A stretch of 64,000 nucleotides of DNA, taken from assembly GCA_009772895.1 (NCBI GenBank), contig WOUP01000018.1, positions 1 to 64,000 of the forward strand, read 5' to 3'. Under the pieces are notes generated by a model. The model was not told where the DNA came from, did no database searches, and saw only the letters and a list, made by a program, of their open reading frames with translations. The position numbers were made by a program, and so were the translations under genes. The DNA comes from Puniceicoccaceae bacterium 5H. GTDB taxonomy: Bacteria > Verrucomicrobiota > Verrucomicrobiia > Opitutales > Oceanipulchritudinaceae. Shown here in pieces: positions 18,272 through 27,610 of the stretch (its first letter is position 1; every line of letters begins with the position of its first letter).

Positions 18272-19897
18272 TTAGTCCACGGGATAAAGGGCCAGCGCGA
18301 AGTCGACGCTCTGCCCGTCTTTTTCCTGCGCCAGCGATCGGTCGACGTAGGCGGCCCCCTCGGGGTAAGCGTCCGCACGGCTGCGGCGCCAGAAGAGGGA
18401 GGCGTTGCCGCGTTCACCTTGGAGTTCGAGCACGTAGCGGTGGCCCGCCTGGAGTTCGACCTGCAGGGAGCGGCTCAAGTCGATTTCGAGCAGTCCGGGG
18501 GCCTGAACGGCGTAGGCGAGATCCACGGCCTGCTCACGGCCGAGCAGGTTGTGCGCTGCGGTATAGGAGGCCGTGGCAGCCTGCGTGTCTTCTTGCGGGC
18601 CCAGGTCGTAAAGCGCGAGCGTCAGGAGATGCCCCGGCTGTGTGCCCAGGCCGTCGCCCGCATAGAAGGCGATCCGTCCCAGCGTCATATCCTGCGCGGG
18701 CACAAAGCTCTGGCCGATGCTCGTGGCATTGTCACGGTTGAAGCTGGCCGCGACCGGGGTGTCGTAAAAGGGGTTGGCCACCGTGCTCAAGGCCGGCTGG
18801 CCGCTCCAGCTCTCGGGAAAGAAGCGCGTGATGTCGTGCACCTTCAGGCCGCGCTCACTTTTGCCGGGCTTGTCTTTCGCCTTCTGGACCTTCGCCGGCT
18901 GCGGGGGCACGCTGACCCCGGCTTCGGTCTGCTCGACGGGCTGCATTGTGCCGTCGGGATTGTAGTGGAGGTATTCGACGCGGACGGCGCGGCGGCCCAG
19001 ACCGCCGGTCTGACCATCGGGCAGCGTGAGGGTGGCGTTGTGATAAAACAGGTAGGAATGGCCCTTGAAGTCGTTCAGAATCCCCGGGTGGATGGTGTAG
19101 CTGTTTTCGGCCTCACCTGTCAGCTGGCCTCGATAGGTCCAGGGGCCGGTGACGGCCGGGGCGGTGGCGTAGCACATGCGCTCGGAAAAGCCCTGGTGGG
19201 CGAAGGCGGGGTAGGTGAGGTAATAGATGTCGCCGCGTTTCGAGAGCCAGGGGCCTTCCGTGTAGTTGGGCAACGGCAGCCTCTGGATCGGGCCGTCGAG
19301 TTCGATCATGTTGGGCTTGAGTTTGACGAGATAGCAGGTGGGGTTGCCCCAGGCCAGCCAGGGGGTGCCGTCGTCGTCGATCAGCACGGTGGGATCGATG
19401 TCGTCCCAACCATACGGGCTGGGGGTCGTGTCGTCGGTGATCAGCGCCGAGCCGCGCGCATCCTCGAAGGGACCGGTCGGCTGGTCCGAGACCGCCACAC
19501 CGATCGCTTTGCCCGGATGCGTTTTATCGTGCTGGACGGTGGCGTAGAGGTAGTATCTGCCGTCGCGCTCCACGACTTGAGCCGCCCAGGCATCCCGGAT
19601 GGCCCAAGCGAAATCCGTCGCCTGCATGATCGGGCCGTGGGCCTTCCAGTGCTTCATGTCCTGCGAGGAGTAGCACAGCCACTCATTCATGTTGAACATC
19701 TCGCCTTCCTTGGCTTCGTCGTGCCCGACATAGAGGTAGACGGTGTCGTCTACGGCGAGCGGGGCGGGGTCGGCGGTGAACTTGTCATGGACGAGCGGAT
19801 TGCTGCCCGGTGCCGGTTGGCGCGCGCTTTCGGCATGGAGACAGCCAGCAACGGTCAAGAGAAGCCATGGGGTGATGCGTTGGAGGCGCGTGAACAT
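18272..19897 (-). CDS. Glycoside hydrolase family 43 lipoprotein with C-terminal beta-sandwich
   Basis: A 541-residue protein from ATG 19897; longer starts exist at 19918 and 19981, but 19897 gives a compact lipoprotein signal with lipobox V-A-G-C (Cys 19). The GH43 five-blade propeller covers about residues 30-330, with the three catalytic acids in D-K-F-T-A-D-P-A-P (base), D-D-I-D-P-T-V-L (pKa Asp) and Y-T-E-G-P-W (acid Glu). The rest is a beta-sandwich, possibly carbohydrate-binding. GH43 enzymes are mostly beta-xylosidases, alpha-L-arabinofuranosidases or galactanases; the subfamily cannot be told by eye. It is divergent from the large TonB receptor, which may import its products. Confidence 0.9.
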   Translation of the reverse strand: MFTRLQRITPWLLLTVAGCLHAESARQPAPGSNPLVHDKFTADPAPLAVDDTVYLYVGHDEAKEGEMFNMNEWLCYSSQDMKHWKAHGPIMQATDFAWAIRDAWAAQVVERDGRYYLYATVQHDKTHPGKAIGVAVSDQPTGPFEDARGSALITDDTTPSPYGWDDIDPTVLIDDDGTPWLAWGNPTCYLVKLKPNMIELDGPIQRLPLPNYTEGPWLSKRGDIYYLTYPAFAHQGFSERMCYATAPAVTGPWTYRGQLTGEAENSYTIHPGILNDFKGHSYLFYHNATLTLPDGQTGGLGRRAVRVEYLHYNPDGTMQPVEQTEAGVSVPPQPAKVQKAKDKPGKSERGLKVHDITRFFPESWSGQPALSTVANPFYDTPVAASFNRDNATSIGQSFVPAQDMTLGRIAFYAGDGLGTQPGHLLTLALYDLGPQEDTQAATASYTAAHNLLGREQAVDLAYAVQAPGLLEIDLSRSLQVELQAGHRYVLELQGERGNASLFWRRSRADAYPEGAAYVDRSLAQEKDGQSVDFALALYPVD

Positions 19898-20480
19898 AGT
19901 CGATGGATTTTTAGGCATTGTATTTATCACTAGTGTGGTCTCGTTTGAATTTAATGACGATGCCGGATTTAGTGAATGCACCTGTTTTATGTTGTACTAT
20001 GACTTTGGTTATGGTTTTACTATGACGCAGGCGTAAACCTTGGTTGGCTGCCAGAGAGGGCCGTGAAAAAAAATGGGTTGGCGGATCGAAAGGAATGATT
20101 ACAAACGGTGTTGTGTTAGGATATCGCTACAATGTTAGCGCGCTATTGGCGGTAAAATGAAGCATAGAAGCTAAGTAACGTTTATAATGTAGTTTAATTA
20201 TAAATACGTTTAGTAATGGGCTTTGAAGCGGCATTTGTCTTGTGTCAATACGTTAGAATCGGCTGGGCTTCTTTGTGCTATAATTTGAATTTCACAGCCG
20301 TTGATGCGCAGAAAGGGGGTCGCTAATCAATAAGCACGGTCTTTAGGTCGTACGTTAGTTACCCCCCCCCCAGATAGTCCTATCCCCTCCCTGAATATAC
20401 CCCAAGTGTTGGCTGTCTAACCTCCGCTCAAGGCGGTCGTGTGTCTATGTCTTGGGGTCCATCAAACTACTCATACTCCA
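19898..20480. promoter_or_regulatory. AT-rich divergent intergenic region between GH43 and the large TonB receptor
   Basis: About 580 bases without a convincing gene and clearly lower in GC than the flanks. It contains an imperfect inverted repeat (AACGTTTATAAT at 20177-20188 with ATTATAAATACGTT at 20197-20210), and a run of ten C at 20362-20371 located 110 bases before the receptor start. Promoters for both genes must lie here, but no clear -35/-10 pair was identified. Confidence 0.6.
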
Positions 20481-23400
20481 ATGAAACATACCCCAAATGT
20501 CTTCGGGCGACTTGTGCGTTTCAGTACGTTGCTGCTCGCCTGTGCGCCGCTCGCGGCCCAGACAACAGAAGCTGATGATGAGGAAGTCTTCGAGCTTTCT
20601 CCGTTTGAAGTAAGTGGAAGCAACGATGTCGGCTATACCGCTACCAGCACGCTGGCGGGTACCCGTATCCGCACGGACCTGCGCGACGTAGGTTCGGCCA
20701 TTACCGTGGTGACGGGCGAATTTCTGAGTGATGTCGGTGCAACGGATACCAGCACGCTGCTGCAGTACACCGTAAATGCCGAAGTATCAGGCACCCAAGG
20801 GACCTATGCTGGTCTCGGCAACGGCACCACTTTGGATGAAACCGACCAGTTGCGCGCCCCTGGTGGTGCCCAGCGTGTGCGTGGTCTGGCCGCCGCCGAC
20901 AATACGCGCGACTTCTACATTACGGATATCCCTTGGGATAGTTATATCACGAGCCGCGTGGACATCCAGCGCGGTCCGAACGCCTTGCTTTTCGGCCTGG
21001 GCAGCCCGGCCGGTATCGTAAACGCTTCGCTCGATTCCGCCCAATATTTCGACAGTGGCGAAGTTCAAACCCGCGTCGGTTCCTACGGAAGCCTGCGCGG
21101 CAGCTTCGACGTGAATCGCGAAGTGATCGAAGACGTGTTGGCCGTCCGGGTGGAAGGGCTATGGGATCACCAGAAGTTCCAGCAGGAGCCGGCCTATGAA
21201 AACGACGAACGCTACTTCGGTGCCGTGCGTTTCAACCCCCAGATCCTCGATCCGAAGAAGTTCAGCACTACCATTCGCGCGAACTTCGAGCATGGCACGA
21301 TCGACGCCAATCGCCCGCGTATCCTGCCGCCTTACGACAGCATTACGCCGTGGTTCGAGTCTCTGCCGGGAGATGGCGAGTGGACTACGGAGAGCGGCAT
21401 GGGCAAGATACCAGTCACGAACCCTTACGATGCGCGAAGGGAAGACTTTGACAACTTCCCGACCGCCGCCGATACGCCCTATTACCAATTCTGGGGCATG
21501 AACATCCGCAATGATGAAAACCCCAACTATCAGCCCTGGCTCGGCACGGTCGTGAATCAGCAGCAGCCCCTCTATTTCATGAACGGGGCGACCGGTGAGA
21601 TCATGGGGGCTTCCGCCGGTTACATCAACGTCGGGGCGCGCTGGCCCGACGGCACCCTCCGTGGACCCTCCGACGGTTTGCTGGGCCGACAGTATTCCGA
21701 GCAGTTCTTCCGCCTGAATTCCTACAGCAGCTACGCCAACAACGCCTCGCTGCCCCTCTTTGGTTCGGGCCAATACCGCGACCAGTCGCTCACCGATCCG
21801 AGCGTGTTCGACTTTTACAACAACCTGATCGACGGGCCGAACAAGAATGAGTGGGAAGACTGGGATGCCTACAATGTCACCATCACCCAGACGGCTTTTT
21901 CCGACCGGGTCGGGGTGGAGCTGGCCTACGACAAGCAGGAATATGAGCGCGGTGGCTTCAGCTTCCTGCCCTACACGCCTGCGTTGACCATGGATGTCAT
22001 GCGCAACGGTCAGGACTTCTACACCAATACCGGGGCGGATGGGATGGAATCGCAGACCAACCCCAATTACGGTCGTCCGTATGTGACCTCGGATGCGGGC
22101 GGGCGCGGTAGCTCCTACACCAGTGATCGCGAATACTACCGAGCTTCCGCCTACGGTGAGTTCCGGACGGAGGACGTGACCGATAACAGCTTGCTGATCA
22201 AAATCTTTGGTCGCCAGCGCTTCAATGCCGCCTTCAACAAGGAGAAGTATTTCTTCGAAAACCGCAGCTGGCGTGGCGTGGCCAACGATCAGGCGTGGGG
22301 CGGCTACTGGAACGACTCCGATGGCAGCCGGTCGCCCTACAACGACCGTGCACCTTATGGCATCGTTTACCTCGGCGAGTCGATCGCCGGCCGTGATTCT
22401 GCCTCCGGGGCCAACATCCCACGGGTCGAGGATTCGCTGGCCTTCCAGGATTACTCCGTCCGCGTCTTCGACTCCACCTGGCAGCGCTACGACGTGCCCT
22501 TCGGGGCGCCCTGGACAGTCCCGGCCAATCTGGCAAAGGTGTTCCACCTCGATGCCGACGGCAATGCGCCCAGCTGGGGTAACGCCTCCGGCGTGCCCGA
22601 TGGCTATGCCCACCCGCCCGCCGATTACTCTGGGCCGATGGAAGGCGACGACTGGTACTGGACGCAGGCCTCCAACCCCGCCAACTATACCGGCTGGACG
22701 AGCTATCCGCTCAACCTGATCGAGAACAACTACCGCGGCGATAACGAGAACCTGCTCGACAGCGCGTCCAAGACCCAGCGGGAGACGACTTCCGAGGTGC
22801 TGACCTGGCAGGGCTACTTCTGGCGCGACGCCATTGTGCCGACCCTGGGCTGGCGCAAGGACGAAGTGAAAACCAAGGATGTGCGGGCCGAGGCCGTGCC
22901 GGCCAATCGCAGTATCCTCGACATGGGTGCCTACGAGCTGCCGGCCGAGTATCCCGAAGCGCAGATCTTCGAGGACGAGTCGTTCAGCTACGGCGCCGTC
23001 GTTCACATCAACCAGCTCTTGGGCAAGTGGGACAAGCTGCCGCTCAACGTCAGCCTCTCCTACAACAAGTCCAGCAACTTCCAGGTGGTGCCAGTGCGTC
23101 GCAACCTTTACGGCACGCCGATCAGCAATCCGACCGGCGATACCAAGGACTACGGCATCCTCCTGTCCACCAAGGACAACAAATATACCCTCCGCGTCGT
23201 CAAATACGAGACCAAGCTCGAGAAGGCCACCTCGACGCTGAGCAACGCCGATGGTCTGGGCAGTATCGTCTCCAACGGCCTGAACTGGCGCAACGTCTTC
23301 CTCTACGACCTGGCAGCCTACGACTACGGTGGCCGCGAAGCCCCCAGCTATCGCAACACCTGGACGAATGCCTACCCGATCGAGGGCTACGACGACATGA

Positions 23401-24356
23401 CGCCCGAACAGCAGGCCGCCGCCGACGCCGAGGTGCAGGCGACCGAAGATGCGGCGATCCGTGGCTGGAACGAGATTCAGGCCTGGTTGACGGACAAGGG
23501 CTTCTTCGAGGCCTGGAACTTCGACCCGGTGCCGCTTCAATACTTGACGGACCGCTCCACCTACGAAGCCACCCTCACGGATAACGGTGACGGCCTGCCG
23601 CTGCCGGCGGCGCAGTATCAGCCGCCGCTCGACAACGTCTATGCCTACAGCCCCTCGGCTCCCTCGGGCTTTACGGTGACTTCGGACACGCTGTCGGAAG
23701 GCTATGAATTCGAGTTCACCGCGAATCCGATCCCCGGCCTGCGGCTCTCGATCAACGGCTCGCGGACGGAAGCGACTCAGACCAATGTGGGCGGTCCCGA
23801 ACTCGAGGAATTCATCGACTATATGGACTCGATGCTGGTGGACGCCAACGGCGATCCTACGCCGGCCGGTATGGTACCTCGCTGGGGCGGAGCGGGTAAT
23901 GCCCAATACGTTAGCGTTTACGCTCCGTGGAGGGCCAACTACGTGCAGCTCAAGCTGAACGAAGGCTCCAGCAATCCGGAAATCCGCAAATGGCGCTGGA
24001 ACTTCATCGCCAACTACACGGTGCAGGAAGGCATGTTCGAGAACGTGAGCGTCGGCGGCAGCTACCGCTGGCAGGACAAGGCCGCGATTGGCTATCCCGT
24101 CATCGAAACCGATACCGGCTACGAGTTCGACATCGACAACCCGGTCTATGGCCCCTCCGAGGACGCCATCGACGTCTGGATCGGCTACGAGCGCGAGCTC
24201 AGCGACAAGATCGGCTGGCGCATCCAGCTCAACATCCGCAACCTCGCGGCCGACGAAGGCCTCATCCCGGTCTCGATCCAGCCCGACGGTTCCTATGCCG
24301 GCGTCCGTATCAAGCCGACGCAGGAGTGGTTCATCACCAACACCTTCACCTTCTAG
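20481..24356 (+). CDS. Large TonB-dependent receptor of the Opitutae type
   Basis: A 1291-residue outer-membrane receptor from ATG 20481; an upstream in-frame start would add 14 poorly placed residues. The signal peptide ends at A-A-Q (near 33), followed by E-E-V-F-E-L-S-P-F-E-V-S-G-S, the TonB-box-region pattern typical of Verrucomicrobial receptors, then a plug with T-R-I-R-T-D-L-R-D-V-G-S-A-I-T-V-V-T, V-R-G-L-A-A-A-D and R-V-D-I-Q-R-G-P-N-A-L-L-F-G. The barrel is unusually long and ends in T-F-T-F. Such receptors are expanded in this group and likely import oligosaccharides as well as siderophores; no SusD partner is present. The neighbour GH43 suggests a glycan. Strong terminator follows. 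Confidence 0.92.
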   Translation: MKHTPNVFGRLVRFSTLLLACAPLAAQTTEADDEEVFELSPFEVSGSNDVGYTATSTLAGTRIRTDLRDVGSAITVVTGEFLSDVGATDTSTLLQYTVNAEVSGTQGTYAGLGNGTTLDETDQLRAPGGAQRVRGLAAADNTRDFYITDIPWDSYITSRVDIQRGPNALLFGLGSPAGIVNASLDSAQYFDSGEVQTRVGSYGSLRGSFDVNREVIEDVLAVRVEGLWDHQKFQQEPAYENDERYFGAVRFNPQILDPKKFSTTIRANFEHGTIDANRPRILPPYDSITPWFESLPGDGEWTTESGMGKIPVTNPYDARREDFDNFPTAADTPYYQFWGMNIRNDENPNYQPWLGTVVNQQQPLYFMNGATGEIMGASAGYINVGARWPDGTLRGPSDGLLGRQYSEQFFRLNSYSSYANNASLPLFGSGQYRDQSLTDPSVFDFYNNLIDGPNKNEWEDWDAYNVTITQTAFSDRVGVELAYDKQEYERGGFSFLPYTPALTMDVMRNGQDFYTNTGADGMESQTNPNYGRPYVTSDAGGRGSSYTSDREYYRASAYGEFRTEDVTDNSLLIKIFGRQRFNAAFNKEKYFFENRSWRGVANDQAWGGYWNDSDGSRSPYNDRAPYGIVYLGESIAGRDSASGANIPRVEDSLAFQDYSVRVFDSTWQRYDVPFGAPWTVPANLAKVFHLDADGNAPSWGNASGVPDGYAHPPADYSGPMEGDDWYWTQASNPANYTGWTSYPLNLIENNYRGDNENLLDSASKTQRETTSEVLTWQGYFWRDAIVPTLGWRKDEVKTKDVRAEAVPANRSILDMGAYELPAEYPEAQIFEDESFSYGAVVHINQLLGKWDKLPLNVSLSYNKSSNFQVVPVRRNLYGTPISNPTGDTKDYGILLSTKDNKYTLRVVKYETKLEKATSTLSNADGLGSIVSNGLNWRNVFLYDLAAYDYGGREAPSYRNTWTNAYPIEGYDDMTPEQQAAADAEVQATEDAAIRGWNEIQAWLTDKGFFEAWNFDPVPLQYLTDRSTYEATLTDNGDGLPLPAAQYQPPLDNVYAYSPSAPSGFTVTSDTLSEGYEFEFTANPIPGLRLSINGSRTEATQTNVGGPELEEFIDYMDSMLVDANGDPTPAGMVPRWGGAGNAQYVSVYAPWRANYVQLKLNEGSSNPEIRKWRWNFIANYTVQEGMFENVSVGGSYRWQDKAAIGYPVIETDTGYEFDIDNPVYGPSEDAIDVWIGYERELSDKIGWRIQLNIRNLAADEGLIPVSIQPDGSYAGVRIKPTQEWFITNTFTF

Positions 24357-24432
24357 AGATAGCAGAAACGGCGGTGATTCCCTGAGTCATCGCCGCGTTA
24401 TGCTGTCGGGTCGAGCAATCGGCAACAAGCGG

Positions 24433-24461
24433 GCGGGCCTGTTCAACGCAGGCCCGCTTTT
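24433..24461 (+). terminator. Rho-independent terminator after the large TonB receptor
   Basis: A perfect 9-bp stem GCGGGCCTG / CAGGCCCGC with a 7-base loop is followed by TTTT. It ends just before the stop of the convergent FAD oxidoreductase gene. Confidence 0.85.
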
Positions 24462-24464
24462 GCG

Positions 24465-25550
24465 TTAGAGCGGCTCCGGGTACTGCTGGAGGATGGGCGA
24501 GTCGATCCAACGGCTGAGGTCGGTCTCGCCCAGGTCGACGGCCTGCCCGCCAAGGCGATCGGCGAGACGTGCCGCCCAGAGCGGGGTGGCGAGGGCGCCT
24601 TTGGAGCCAAACCCGTTGAAGAGCACCAGCTGCGCGTGCTCCGGGTGAAAGCCGATGATCGGTAGCCGGTCGTGGGTGCAGGGGCGCACGCCGGCTTCGT
24701 GGCGCACTACGGCCGGCATCTCTTCCCAGTTCAGCATCTTGCGCATGCCCTCGAACAGCCCCGTGCGCCCTTGGGAGGTAATGACCGTGTCGATGTGGTC
24801 GTGCGACCAGGTGGAGCCGACGCGACAGCGGCCGTCGGGCAGCGGCAGCACCCATTTCTGGCGATTGAGCACGTAATCCTGCTCGGGCAGGGCGCGGGCG
24901 AAGGTCAGGATCTCGCCTTTGGCGGGCGCAAACGGCAGCCAATTGAACCACGGATTGCGGCGCACTTGGAAGCCCTCGCAGAAGACGACCGAGCCGAATT
25001 GATCGCCCTCGTAGCTGGCGCCCTCCGCGTTCAGCTTGAGACGTCCGTGGTCGAAGGTCTCCTGCCGCAAAATCCCGCGCTCGAGGTAGCGGGCCTGCAA
25101 GGCTTCCAGCAGCTCGGCGATAGCCAGATTGCCGCCGCGCAGGATCTCGAAGCTGCCCCACGGGTCGTGGATTTCGTCGCAGATCTCGCCCGGTGCAAAC
25201 TGGCGGCCCAGGTAGCCCTCGTAGGCTGGAGAGAGCCGGCGTTTTTCCCAGCGCTTGGGCTCGTCCGCCGATTGATAGACGCGCAGGATGCGCCGTGGGG
25301 TGAGCCACGAGCCGCCCAGCTCCGTTTCCAGTTCGCGGTAGAGGTGATGGGCCGCCGGCAACAGCTCATCGACGAGCCAGCTCTTGACCAGGCGCTTGCC
25401 GGTGACGGGGTTGAGGATGCCCGCCGAGACACGCGAAGCGCAGTCCACCCCGCGATCGACGATCCGCACGCTACGGCCCCGGCGCAGGAGTTCCCACGCC
25501 AGCAGGCTGCCCGCGATGCCTTGCCCTACCACCAAATGATCATACCTCAT
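24465..25550 (-). CDS. FAD-dependent oxidoreductase, DAO (glycine/D-amino-acid oxidase) family
   Basis: A 361-residue cytoplasmic flavoprotein. The N-terminus has the dinucleotide-binding motif V-V-G-Q-G-I-A-G-S-L-L-A-W-E-L followed by I-V-D-R-G at the end of the second strand. Late motifs R-P-C-T-H-D-R-L-P-I-I-G and N-G-F-G-S-K-G are the second FAD-contact region of the DAO family. Members oxidise secondary or primary amines (ThiO, DadA, MnmC C-terminal domain). Substrate cannot be assigned and no pathway gene is adjacent. Confidence 0.85.
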   Translation of the reverse strand: MRYDHLVVGQGIAGSLLAWELLRRGRSVRIVDRGVDCASRVSAGILNPVTGKRLVKSWLVDELLPAAHHLYRELETELGGSWLTPRRILRVYQSADEPKRWEKRRLSPAYEGYLGRQFAPGEICDEIHDPWGSFEILRGGNLAIAELLEALQARYLERGILRQETFDHGRLKLNAEGASYEGDQFGSVVFCEGFQVRRNPWFNWLPFAPAKGEILTFARALPEQDYVLNRQKWVLPLPDGRCRVGSTWSHDHIDTVITSQGRTGLFEGMRKMLNWEEMPAVVRHEAGVRPCTHDRLPIIGFHPEHAQLVLFNGFGSKGALATPLWAARLADRLGGQAVDLGETDLSRWIDSPILQQYPEPL

Positions 25551-25613
25551 GCGCGCAGGCTGACGCTCGGTTCCGCCCGGTGCAAGGTCGCAGACAGGCG
25601 GGGGAGGGGAATG

Positions 25614-25838
25614 CTATTGGGCAGCTGGGGAAGGCGCAGGCGTTGTCTTATCCTTCAGCACTCTCCGAAAAAAAGCCGCGGAATAACGGCTGGTGTAAAA
25701 GTACAACATACTGACAATCCCGAGAAGAAGGAGCATGCTGGCCGCAACGGAGCCTCGGTTTGTGAAGAAGGTGGCACTGCCGAGCGCAAAAAACCACAGG
25801 CAAATCAGTATTCTGGCCCAAGACTTTCGGGCGAGCAT
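25614..25838 (-). pseudogene. Small membrane protein, probably the surviving 3' part of a truncated gene
   Basis: From ATG 25838 the product has 74 residues with two hydrophobic helices (about 9-25 and 33-49) and a basic/Pro-rich tail. Reading the same frame upstream of the ATG to about 25,880 still gives sensible membrane-protein sequence (E-A-Y-G-L-Y-S-A-A-T-V-F-S), with no start codon before it runs into recombinase-like sequence on the other strand. I therefore infer that the 5' end was lost at a junction near 25,880. No family is recognised. It may still be expressed as the 74-residue form. Confidence 0.45.
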
Positions 25839-25877
25839 GCTGAAGACAGTCGCCGCGGAATAGAGACCGTAAGCCTC

Positions 25878-25958
25878 GAAGAACGACGACGCCTCGACGC
25901 GGAGCGCATGAACGAAGCGGAGGTCCGGGAGGCGATGGCAAGCTTCGATCCGCGTTGA
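25878..25958 (+). pseudogene. Remnant of a large serine recombinase (C-terminal coil fragment)
   Basis: Twenty-six codons reading E-E-R-R-R-L-D-A-E-R-M-N-E-A-E-V-R-E-A-M, then A-S-F-D-P-R and a stop. This is the type of coiled segment found near the C-terminus of resolvase/invertase-family large recombinases, where it normally continues past F-D-P into a W-x-x-L-x-P-x-E region. Here that continuation is gone and the sequence jumps straight to the HTH reading frame. Recognition rests on memory of the family pattern. Confidence 0.5.
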
Positions 25959-26212
25959 AGTTCGACCGACTGGTCCGCGTAGGCTTGGTCGAGGACTACG
26001 CCGACCTCGCCCGCCTCGGCCATGTATCCCGCGTCCGGGTAACGCAGATCATGGGTCTGCTCAACCTTGCCACTGACATCCAAGAGGAGATTCTCTTTCT
26101 ACCGAAAACGGTGAAGGGTCGTGATCCAGTCAGCGCCCGCGAAGTGCTGAAGCTCGGGGCCATCGAGGACTGGGAGGAGCAGCGGAGGGGGTGGGAGAGG
26201 CTTCAGGCTTGA
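25955..26212 (+). pseudogene. HTH protein normally found downstream of serine recombinases (5' truncated)
   Basis: About 85 residues: F-D-R-L-V-R-V-G-L-V-E-D-Y-A-D-L-A, then R-L-G-H-V-S-R-V-R-V-T-Q-I-M-G-L-L-N-L, a helix-turn-helix, followed by I-Q-E-E-I-L-F-L-P and a Trp-rich end. In related genomes this HTH segment follows recombinase genes of mobile elements. There is no good start codon (only TTG 25955), and the upstream part is fused onto the recombinase scrap, so I regard it as debris. Confidence 0.5.
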
Positions 26213-26265
26213 TCGACCTTGCAACAGAGCTTGCATTTGCTGCGAATGCTGCGATTGTTTCGATT

Positions 26266-26730
26266 ATGAGCACATTCGCCCTTCAGTATCAGGATGCCTT
26301 TGCCCCGGCCGATCACGACCGGACATTGGCCCGGCGGTCCAGCCGGGACTTGTCCCGTTTCCTGGGTGTTGATCGCGATTTGAAGCTCCGGGTGGAAGAT
26401 CAGGAAATGTCGACCGAGGTGATTATCCCGCCTTCAGCCGTTCGATTTCTGGTCGAGTTGCTGTCTGAGATGGCGCGAGGCAACGCGGTTACGCTAATTC
26501 CGGTTCATGCCGAGTTGACCACCCAGCAGGCCGCAGAGCTTCTCAACGTTTCCAGGCCTTCGCTGATCAAGCTTTTGGAGGATGGGGAGATCCCGCACCG
26601 CCGGGTGGGTTCGCACCGTCGCATTCTGTTCCGCGACCTCATGGGCTACAAGGACCGCATCGACGCGGCCCGGCGCAAGTCACTCGACGAGCTGGCGGAA
26701 CAAGCGCAGGAACTCGGCATGGGCTACTGA
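26266..26730 (+). CDS. Antitoxin-like HTH (excisionase-type) protein of a PIN toxin pair
   Basis: A 154-residue protein from ATG 26266. Residues about 85-150 form an excisionase/MerR-like winged HTH: E-L-T-T-Q-Q-A-A-E-L-L-N-V-S-R-P-S-L, then L-L-E-D-G-E-I-P-H-R-R-V-G-S-H-R-R-I, the classic order of this DNA-binding fold. Its stop is one base before the PIN gene, the arrangement of type II toxin-antitoxin operons in which the first gene is the DNA-binding antitoxin and autorepressor. The N-terminal 80 residues are family-typical helical sequence without a named domain. Confidence 0.85.
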   Translation: MSTFALQYQDAFAPADHDRTLARRSSRDLSRFLGVDRDLKLRVEDQEMSTEVIIPPSAVRFLVELLSEMARGNAVTLIPVHAELTTQQAAELLNVSRPSLIKLLEDGEIPHRRVGSHRRILFRDLMGYKDRIDAARRKSLDELAEQAQELGMGY

Positions 26731-26731
26731 G

Positions 26732-27301
26732 ATGTCCCGCTACACGGCCATCTACGATGCCTGCGTCCTGTATCCCGCACCGTTGCGGGATCTGCTGTTG
26801 GAGTTGGCCGTAACTGACCTCTTCAAGGCTCGTTGGTCGAATCGCATCCACGACGAATGGATGCGGAATCTGCTGAAGAACCGCCCTGACCTGACCCTGC
26901 AGCAGCTGGAACGGACTCGCGACCTGATGAACGCGCACGTCCGCGACTGTCTCGTCGATGGCTTCGAAGGTCTGGAGGAGACGATCCAGTTGCCGGACCC
27001 GGATGACCGGCACGTGGTCGCCGCCGCGATCAAGGGTCGTGCCGACGTCATCGTGACCTTCAATCTGAGCGATTTCCCGGCCAGCGCACTGGAGCCTTGG
27101 GGGCTTGAAGCTCAACACCCGGACGAGTTTCTCGCCAACCTCATCGACTTGGCACCGGACCCGGTGGCTGCCGCCGCCAGAACGTGCCGCCTGCGATTGA
27201 AGCGACCGCCGAAGACCATCGACGAATACCTTGATATCCTTGCCCGGCAAGGGCTCCCGGAGTCCACCACGATGCTTCGCCGGATGCGGGAGAAGCTCTG
27301 A
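26732..27301 (+). CDS. PIN-domain ribonuclease toxin
   Basis: A 189-residue protein whose ATG follows the antitoxin stop by one base. The PIN fold acids are visible: Asp in I-Y-D-A-C-V-L-Y (residue 9), Glu in R-I-H-D-E-W, Asp in L-P-D-P-D-D-R-H-V-V-A-A-A, and Asp in V-T-F-N-L-S-D-F-P. These coordinate Mg for RNA cleavage. The C-terminal 60 residues extend beyond a minimal VapC (about 130 residues) and are shared by the HTH-PIN class. The pair sits between recombinase debris and tRNA-Asn and was probably brought in with a mobile element. Confidence 0.87.
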   Translation: MSRYTAIYDACVLYPAPLRDLLLELAVTDLFKARWSNRIHDEWMRNLLKNRPDLTLQQLERTRDLMNAHVRDCLVDGFEGLEETIQLPDPDDRHVVAAAIKGRADVIVTFNLSDFPASALEPWGLEAQHPDEFLANLIDLAPDPVAAAARTCRLRLKRPPKTIDEYLDILARQGLPESTTMLRRMREKL

Positions 27302-27540
27302 TCGGCTCGACCTTAACGTTTCCGAAAACCGTTCCAAAACCCGTCTCAGACAATCTCTTCACCAACTCGGAGAGAGGGGCGGAGAAACAGAGATCCGAGC
27401 GCAGCGACAACCCTCACACGGGAAGAATCGGGTTCTCCGGGCGAAAACTGGTGAACAGGCGGGGTTCACCGGAGTGGTGGCGGAGGCCTCTGGAGAGGGC
27501 GCGGACGGTTCCGTAAGTCTTTGCCATCAGCGGGATACAG

Positions 27541-27569
27541 AAAAACCCGAGCCGGTAATGGTCTCGGGT
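27541..27569 (-). terminator. Rho-independent terminator after tRNA-Asn
   Basis: Read on the minus strand: ACCCGAG, 11-base loop, CTCGGGT, then TTTTT. It lies about 40 bases past the tRNA 3' end. The rest of the 27302-27610 gap holds a second hairpin (GGTGAAC...GTTCACC, 27448-27473) and no gene that I can see. Confidence 0.7.
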
Positions 27570-27610
27570 ATCGAAAGTGAATCGGAAACGTGTTCCGAAA
27601 AGGTTTTCCA

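Noticed and set aside
21159-23906. A 915-codon open frame opposite the large TonB receptor
   Set aside because: Antisense shadow with no recognisable motif; the plus strand encodes a clear receptor.
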